Below the pieces are notes generated by a model. That model was not told the origin of the DNA. It did not search any database and was given only the letters and a program-made list of their open reading frames with translations. Position numbers and translations under genes: made by a program. Below, piece after piece: positions 34,235 to 38,735 of a stretch of 38,735 nucleotides of DNA (positions are counted from its first letter, which is position 1; the number at the start of each line of letters is the position of its first letter). Origin of the DNA: Clostridia bacterium (GTDB taxonomy: Bacteria; Bacillota; Clostridia; Christensenellales; Borkfalkiaceae); contig JAIEFR010000021.1 in the NCBI GenBank assembly GCA_029066845.1, positions 1-38,735 of the forward strand, in the 5' to 3' direction.

Positions 34235-34279
34235 ATTTGTAATCGTACAAACTGTTTTTGTTGTATAAAAGGAGTTTTT

Positions 34280-34825
34280 ATGAAAGCAACAGGAATTGTA
34301 AGAAGAATAGACGAATTGGGCAGGGTGGTAATCCCCAAGGAAATAAGAAGCACCCTTCGCTTAAAGTCGGGCGACCCTCTGGAAATTTTTACCGACAGGG
34401 ACGAGCTTATGCTCAAAAAATATTCCCCTATAGCTTCCCTTGAAAAGTTTTCCGAGGGCACGGCAAAGAGCCTTTCGGAGCTTTCCGGTCACCTTGCAAT
34501 CGTCTGCGATACGGACGAGGTGCTTCACGCGGCGGGCAGCGGCAAGAGGGACGTAGCGGGCAAAGCCGTTTCGCACAAGCTGGATAAAATTATGCAGGAG
34601 CGCAAGAGCTATATTGCCAACCTTTCTGAAGGCGGCGACATAGTGCCCATCTGCGACGACGGCGCAAACGCCATTACCGCGCAGATAATCGTGCCCATAG
34701 TATCCAACGGCGACTGCCTTGGCGCAGTGGCTCTGATATCCACCGAGCAGGGCGCAAAGATAGAGCCCGCAGCCTGCAAGCTTGCACAGCTCAGCGCAAC
34801 CATATTAGCAAATCAGTTTGAATAA
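34280..34825 (+). CDS. spoVT: Stage V sporulation protein T
   Basis: This 181-residue transcription factor acts on late forespore (sigma-G) genes. Its N-terminal AbrB-type swapped-hairpin DNA-binding domain is diagnostic: MKATGIVRRIDELGRVVIPK, then EIRSTLRLKSGDPLEIF. A C-terminal GAF-like domain (residues ~55-180) ends IVSNGDCLGAVALISTEQG. The length matches the family (about 178). AAAGGAG is 5-6 nt before the ATG. The order spoVT, spoVB-like, yabN/mazG equals the spoVT-yabM-yabN order in Bacillus. Confidence 0.95.
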   Translation: MKATGIVRRIDELGRVVIPKEIRSTLRLKSGDPLEIFTDRDELMLKKYSPIASLEKFSEGTAKSLSELSGHLAIVCDTDEVLHAAGSGKRDVAGKAVSHKLDKIMQERKSYIANLSEGGDIVPICDDGANAITAQIIVPIVSNGDCLGAVALISTEQGAKIEPAACKLAQLSATILANQFE

Positions 34826-34849
34826 TTCCGCGCATATGCGTGTGTCAGA

Positions 34850-36214
34850 ATGAAAAAGCAGAGTTATCTTAAAGGCGCAATAATAATATCCGTGGGCGGC
34901 TTTCTTTCCAAGCTGCTGGGCGCGGTCTACCGCATACCCCTCGTCGCGTTTCTGGGCGGCGAGGGTATGGGCATTTACCAGATGGTATACCCCTTATACT
35001 GCATACTTTTAACGGTTTCGGCAAGCGGTATACCCACGGGTATTGCGCGGCTTATATCCTCGGGCGGAGCGCACGGCGCCGAGCGCAAGGCGTTTTATCT
35101 GTACGGGGGAATAGGGCTTATCGGCTCGCTTATAATGTTTGCGTTCTCCGCGCCGCTTGCCGCCGCTCAGGGCGAGGTCGAGGTTGCGCTGTGCTGCCGC
35201 CTGTTGTCGCCGTCGGTTTTTTTCGTCGCGCTTATTTCAGTTGTGCGCGGCTACTTTCAGGGTAAGGGCAATATGTATCCAACGGCGGTTACGGAGGTCA
35301 CGGAACAGGCTGTCAAGGTGGCGGCGGGCATTGCGCTTGCAAACTTTTTCCGCGGCAACGTGGCGCGCGCAACGGCGGCGGCTGTGCTTGCCGTTACCGT
35401 CAGCGAGGTAATAACCTGCGCGCTTGCCGCCGCGTTCTACCTGGGCGCGAGGGGCAAGGTAAGACCTCTGTACCGCGAAAGTCAGGTTTCCGCAAAAAGC
35501 ATACTCGCTTACACAATCCCGCTCACGTTCACGGCGATAGCTCTGCCCGCAAGCCAGCTTGCCGAAAGTATAGCGGTAGTCAACATTTTAAGAAGCTCGG
35601 CGGAAAACGCAACCGCACTGTACGGCATATTCTCGGGCTGTGCGGTAACCATAATCAACCTGCCCGTGTCGGTCACCTACGGACTGGCGGCGGCAAGCGT
35701 ACCCAACATTTCGCCTCTGGCTGCTAAGGGCGATTTCAAGGGCGCAAAAAAACAGGCGGGCAAAGCCATTCTGTACACGGCGGCAATCTCCGTGCCGTTC
35801 GCAATACTTTTATATATCTTCGCGCCCCTCGCCGCGCGCATAATTTTCCCCTCGCTGGGCGCAAGCGAAAAGGGACTGCTGATAACCTTGGTGCGCATAA
35901 TGTCCATAAATGCGGTCACATCGTCACTTGTGCAAACGTCGTCGGCGTGCATCACCTCGCTTGGCAGACCGCTGCTCGGTACCATAACGCAGTGGGTAAC
36001 GGCGGCAATGCGCGTTGCGCTGTCGGCGGCTCTGGTGGCGTTCACGCCCCTTTCGATAATCGGCGTAGCGGTTTCGGCAAACTGTTGTTATTTTGTTGCG
36101 GTCGTGCTCAATTTCTGCTATATTATTCTTATAAAGAATCAAAAGGGGCAGAACAATGTCAATAACGCTGATAGGCTTGGGAATAAGGGAAGGGGACTTA
36201 ACGCAGTCGGCTAA
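34850..36214 (+). CDS. SpoVB/YabM-like lipid-linked glycan flippase
   Basis: This 454-residue, roughly 12-14-TM protein of the MOP superfamily (polysaccharide biosynthesis/SpoVB group) starts MKKQSYLKGAIIISVGGFLS, then KLLGAVYRIPLVAFLGGEGM, GIYQMVYPLY, SGIPTGIARLIS and VRGYFQGKGNMYPTAVTEVT. The family moves lipid-linked cell-wall or spore-cortex precursors across the membrane. Position after spoVT favours the YabM/SpoVB role. The 3' end overlaps yabN by 59 bases, so the last ~20 residues (basic, hydrophilic) are coded in shared DNA. Confidence 0.9.
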   Translation: MKKQSYLKGAIIISVGGFLSKLLGAVYRIPLVAFLGGEGMGIYQMVYPLYCILLTVSASGIPTGIARLISSGGAHGAERKAFYLYGGIGLIGSLIMFAFSAPLAAAQGEVEVALCCRLLSPSVFFVALISVVRGYFQGKGNMYPTAVTEVTEQAVKVAAGIALANFFRGNVARATAAAVLAVTVSEVITCALAAAFYLGARGKVRPLYRESQVSAKSILAYTIPLTFTAIALPASQLAESIAVVNILRSSAENATALYGIFSGCAVTIINLPVSVTYGLAAASVPNISPLAAKGDFKGAKKQAGKAILYTAAISVPFAILLYIFAPLAARIIFPSLGASEKGLLITLVRIMSINAVTSSLVQTSSACITSLGRPLLGTITQWVTAAMRVALSAALVAFTPLSIIGVAVSANCCYFVAVVLNFCYIILIKNQKGQNNVNNADRLGNKGRGLNAVG

Positions 36215-37571
36215 GCGCGCGCTGGACGGAGCGGATAAAATTCTGGCTCGCACCGCGCACACTCAAAGCTTCAAAAGCCTGGCGGGCTACACCGTGGAAA
36301 CGCTGGACGGCGTTTTCGAAAGCTCGCGCAATTTCGATACGCTTAATAAAAATCTTGCAAAGTCGGTGCTTACCGCGGGCAAGCAAGGCGCGGTCTGCTA
36401 TTGCGTGGACGGCGCCGTCAGCGAGGACGAGGCTTGCAAGTTAATATTGAAAAGGGATAAAAACGCCGTCGTTTACGAGGGCGTTTCTCGCGTTTCGCAC
36501 GTAAAAAATCTGGCAAGGCTGAACAACGCCGCAGTTACCGCGCTTTCCGCTTACGAGGTGCGTTCTCTCAAAAGCAGCCGCGCGGCTGTCGTCTACGACG
36601 TGGACGACGACTTTGCGGCTTCGGAAGTCAAGATAGTTCTTTCCGATTTATTCGGCGAGGAAACGCCCTGCACGTTCGTGCGCGGCGACGAGGCGAAAAA
36701 AATAAAGATATACGAAATCGACCGCCAGAAAAATTACGATCTCACCTGCGCCGTTGCGGTTGAGGAGGGCGAGTTCTTAAAAAAGGACAGATACGACTTT
36801 GCCGACCTCGTACATATGGTTGAAGTCCTGCGCGCGCCGGGCGGCTGTCCGTGGGACAGAGCGCAGACCAACGCAAGCATAAAGAGCAACGTAGTCGAGG
36901 AGGCGTACGAGCTTGCCGACGCGATAGAGCGCGACGATGACGACGGCATTCTGGAAGAGACGGGCGATATACTTTTGCAGGCGGCATTCCACGCCGTGCT
37001 CAAAGAGGAGCAGGGCGCGTTCAACCACACCGACGCGACGACGGGCAACGTTAAAAAGCTTATTTTCCGCCACTCGCACATATTCGGCGGCGACAAGGCG
37101 GCAAGCGAGAGCGAGGCGCTGGGCGTGTGGGATAAAAACAAATTGAAAGAAAAGCATATGACCACATACGGCGAAAGCGTTGCGGCGGTTCCTAAAAATA
37201 TGCCTGCGTGTATGCGCGCGCAAAAGGTGGGCAAGCGCGCGGGCAAGAGCGGTATGGACTTTCTTTCCCCCGTATCCGCCTCCGAAAAGCTGTGGGAGGA
37301 GGTCAAGGAAATGGTGGAGGCAATGCAGGCGGGCGACAAGGCGGCAACCTTTGACGAGGCTGGCGACGTGCTGTTTGCCGCGGTAAACACCTGCCGTCTT
37401 GCGGGGGTGGACTGCGAGGAGGCTCTGCGCGCCGCAACCGACAAATTCGTAAACCGCTTCGTGCAGTGCGAAAAATTGATTATCACTGACGGCAAAAATA
37501 TGTCCGATATGGACGAGCTGGAATTGGACTATTATTGGGTGAAGGCAAAAAATGCGCTTAAAAAAGATTGA
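36156..37571 (+). CDS. yabN: YabN-type protein: tetrapyrrole methylase-like domain fused to MazG
   Basis: This 471-residue two-domain protein has an N-terminal TP-methylase fold (ITLIGLGIREGDLTQSAKRAL, residues ~1-210). A MazG nucleoside triphosphate pyrophosphohydrolase domain follows, with LRAPGGCPWDRAQTNASIKS and NVVEEAYELADAIE (EExxE) and EETGDILLQAAFHAVL (ExxD). A second MazG-like half is at LWEEVKEMVEAMQAGDKAAT. It hydrolyses aberrant NTPs; the role of the first domain is unknown in the family. The ATG at 36156 is backed by AAAGGGG upstream, despite the 59-nt overlap with the flippase gene. It overlaps dusB by 20 nt. Confidence 0.92.
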   Translation: MSITLIGLGIREGDLTQSAKRALDGADKILARTAHTQSFKSLAGYTVETLDGVFESSRNFDTLNKNLAKSVLTAGKQGAVCYCVDGAVSEDEACKLILKRDKNAVVYEGVSRVSHVKNLARLNNAAVTALSAYEVRSLKSSRAAVVYDVDDDFAASEVKIVLSDLFGEETPCTFVRGDEAKKIKIYEIDRQKNYDLTCAVAVEEGEFLKKDRYDFADLVHMVEVLRAPGGCPWDRAQTNASIKSNVVEEAYELADAIERDDDDGILEETGDILLQAAFHAVLKEEQGAFNHTDATTGNVKKLIFRHSHIFGGDKAASESEALGVWDKNKLKEKHMTTYGESVAAVPKNMPACMRAQKVGKRAGKSGMDFLSPVSASEKLWEEVKEMVEAMQAGDKAATFDEAGDVLFAAVNTCRLAGVDCEEALRAATDKFVNRFVQCEKLIITDGKNMSDMDELELDYYWVKAKNALKKD

Positions 37572-38490
37572 GATAGGAAAAATCACAACGTCCAACAATT
37601 TGTTCCTTGCGCCGCTTGCGGGCTACACCAACGCGGTGTTCCGCAATATGTGCATACGGCTTGGCGCGGGCGTGACCTTTACGGAAATGGTCAACGCAAA
37701 GGGGCTGTGCTTTAACAGCGAGGGCACCAAGGAGCTTTTGCAGACGGCGGAGGGCAACGCAATAAACGCGTGCCAGCTCTTCGGCGGCGAGGCGGAGTAT
37801 ATACAGAGGGCGGCGTGCAGCGAACACCTTGCACCGTTCGGACTCATAGATATAAATATGGGCTGCCCCGTGCCCAAGATTTTCAAAAACGGCGAGGGCA
37901 GCGCGCTTATGGCGAATATTCCGCTTGCGCAAAGCATAGTAAAAGCCGCAAAGACGAGCGGCAAAAGCGTTTCGGTAAAGTTCCGCACGGGGCTGGACGG
38001 CGAGCATATTATAACGCGCGACTTTGCTTTGGCAATGGAGGACGCGGGCGCGGATATGATTACCGTGCACGGCAGAACGCGCGACAAAATGTATTCGGGC
38101 GAGGTGGACTATAAGGAGATTGCCGCGGCAAAGGCGGCGGTTAAAATTCCCGTGATTGCAAACGGCGGCGTTTTTTGCAAAGCGGACGCGGATAAGCTTA
38201 TGGACGAAACTGGGGCGGACGGCGTTATGGTGGCGCGCGGCGCAATGTATAACCCTTTCGTGTTCGCCGAAATCACGGGTACGCAAGTTGCCGACAAAAA
38301 GGCGGTTGTAAAAAATCAGCTGGACGAAACATTCAAAGAGTACGACGAGCGGTTTGCAACCGTGTATATGCGCAAAATGATAGCCTTTTATATAAAGGGT
38401 CAGCCCAACGCCGCGGCGGTGCGCGTAAAGCTTATGGGGGCGGATAATAAGCGCGAAATTGAAAAAATTCTTAATTCGCTGTCGTTTTAA
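37552..38490 (+). CDS. dusB: tRNA-dihydrouridine synthase B
   Basis: This 312-residue FMN enzyme reduces uridines in the tRNA D-loop. The TIM-barrel motifs are LFLAPLAGYTNAVFRNMC, DINMGCPVPKIFKNGEGSAL with the catalytic Cys, VKFRTGLDG, TVHGRTRDKMYSGEVD, VIANGGVF and GVMVARGAMYNPFVF. The C-terminal helical domain is present (YIKGQPNAAAVRVKLMGADN). It starts inside the yabN 3' end, so it is co-translated with the spoVT cluster. No terminator is evident before cassette 3. Confidence 0.95.
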   Translation: MRLKKIEIGKITTSNNLFLAPLAGYTNAVFRNMCIRLGAGVTFTEMVNAKGLCFNSEGTKELLQTAEGNAINACQLFGGEAEYIQRAACSEHLAPFGLIDINMGCPVPKIFKNGEGSALMANIPLAQSIVKAAKTSGKSVSVKFRTGLDGEHIITRDFALAMEDAGADMITVHGRTRDKMYSGEVDYKEIAAAKAAVKIPVIANGGVFCKADADKLMDETGADGVMVARGAMYNPFVFAEITGTQVADKKAVVKNQLDETFKEYDERFATVYMRKMIAFYIKGQPNAAAVRVKLMGADNKREIEKILNSLSF

Positions 38491-38500
38491 GGGCTTTTGA

Positions 38501-38516
38501 CCACAATATATTGTGT
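38501..38516. promoter_or_regulatory. NrdR-box-like palindrome, cassette 3
   Basis: CCACAATATATTGTGT contains a perfect 14-bp palindrome and matches the remembered NrdR consensus at 15 of 16 positions. A degenerate half-site ACTAT begins within a second box 31 bp downstream (38532). It lies 85 bp upstream of the -10, exactly as in cassette 2. Confidence 0.55.
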
Positions 38517-38548
38517 TTTATGCAAAATTAACAACTATTTTTAAAAAC

Positions 38549-38557
38549 TTTGTCGAA
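38549..38557 (+). promoter_or_regulatory. Spo0A-box-like element, cassette 3
   Basis: TTTGTCGAA starts 14 bp before the -35 and 48 bp after the start of the palindrome, identical spacing to cassette 2. Confidence 0.5.
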
Positions 38558-38562
38558 AAGTA

Positions 38563-38591
38563 TTGAAATGTTTTAAAAAGTGTGATATAAT
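38563..38591 (+). promoter_or_regulatory. Sigma-A type promoter of cassette 3
   Basis: TTGAAA (38563-38568), a 17-bp spacer and TATAAT (38586-38591) lie 45 bp before the ATG at 38631. AAAGGAG at 38618-38624 serves as the Shine-Dalgarno. Confidence 0.82.
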
Positions 38592-38630
38592 TCCGACACT
38601 CAAAGTATTTGTTACTGAAAGGAGAAAATT

Positions 38631-38735
38631 ATGAAACTGTTTAAAATGACGACGGGGGGGGGGGGCAAGGAGTTTTAGTGTGTTAGCAAGGTGCCTGAAA
38701 GCGCGGGTTGCTTTATATAAACACGCCAATTTTAT
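38631..38735 (+). pseudogene. 5' end of a third poly-G cassette, cut by the window edge, possibly a remnant
   Basis: The ATG at 38631 opens MKLFKMTTGG like cassette 1 and stops at a TAG at 38676-38678. The aligned frame (CAA at 38666 onward) matches cassette 2 codon by codon for 15 codons. It has TAG where cassette 2 has AAG and TGA where it has GTA, then LLYINTPIL in place of LLYILTPIF. So restoring the G number alone would not give the cassette 1/2 product. Another frame (GCA AGG AGT) is open to the window end but is not similar. A decayed copy or a silent donor are both possible. Confidence 0.55.
38654..38665 (+). repeat. G12 homopolymer of cassette 3
   Basis: There are twelve Gs, of which the first completes ACG, leaving 11 after codon 8. 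This is out of frame relative to the homologous position in cassettes 1 and 2, which needs a multiple of three. Confidence 0.75.

Noticed and set aside
34237-34250. TTGTA-4-TACAA dyad before spoVT as an operator
   Set aside because: It is short and just after the terminator; AT-rich dyads of this size are expected by chance.
36734-37598. Two long minus-strand open frames over yabN
   Set aside because: Both are antisense shadows of the MazG domain, which has clear catalytic motifs on the plus strand.
1-38735. CRISPR arrays, tRNA or rRNA genes, insertion sequences, prophage
   Set aside because: No short regular repeats with spacers, no tRNA-like cloverleaf signals, no transposase, integrase or phage structural genes were seen.

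Overview
The window looks like a chromosomal segment of an endospore-forming Clostridia-type member of the Bacillota, probably uncultivated. GC content is about one half by eye. It carries sporulation genes (spoVAD, spoVAE, ylbJ, a pdaB-like gene, spoVT, a spoVB-like gene, a yabN-type mazG). It also has a T-box leader, an aspS-gatCAB operon and conserved Gram-positive gene orders. Core genes dominate. The unusual part is a family of giant surface-protein cassettes at both ends.

Cassettes (1-4867, 6216-11564, 38501-end). Each starts with a sigma-A type promoter, a Shine-Dalgarno sequence and an ATG. Eight codons later comes a homopolymeric G tract of 10, 8 and 11-12 bases respectively. In all three the tract length puts the ATG out of frame with the long downstream frame, so all three read as OFF. 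Restoring the tract to 9 (or 12) in the first two fuses the ATG to a signal peptide and a 1,600-1,750-residue protein. That protein has an Ig/MBG-like repeat ectodomain, one transmembrane helix and an unusually long, strongly conserved cytoplasmic tail with a charged helix and coiled coil. The two cassettes with visible upstream DNA share a NrdR-box-like palindrome, a Spo0A-box-like element and the promoter at identical spacing (85 bp from box to -10). The third cassette is cut by the window edge and has two stops in the homologous frame. A small RecD-like helicase lies, in opposite orientation, between cassettes 1 and 2.

11.6-15.8 kb: spoVAD-spoVAE, then divergent fruK and bioY, then alr. 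15.8-21.7 kb: folate cyclo-ligase, a small membrane protein, rsmD, coaD, DAHP synthase, prephenate dehydratase, ylbJ (reverse) and a patatin-like ylbK homologue. This is the ylbH-coaD-ylbJ-ylbK cluster of Bacillus with an aromatic amino-acid pair inserted and ylbJ inverted. 21.7-28.3 kb: rarA, then a strong promoter and a T-box riboswitch (probable Asn specifier AAC) in front of aspS-gatC-gatA-gatB, the indirect route to Asn-tRNA(Asn). 28.5-34.2 kb: a PdaB-like deacetylase, a two-OB-fold SSB-like protein, a MATE transporter, leuA and a divergent Lgt-like membrane protein. 34.3-38.5 kb: spoVT, spoVB-like flippase, yabN-type mazG and dusB.

Several transcription units have a good -10 hexamer only 6-10 nt before the start codon and no Shine-Dalgarno, suggesting leaderless mRNAs. 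No tRNA, rRNA, CRISPR array or insertion sequence was found.
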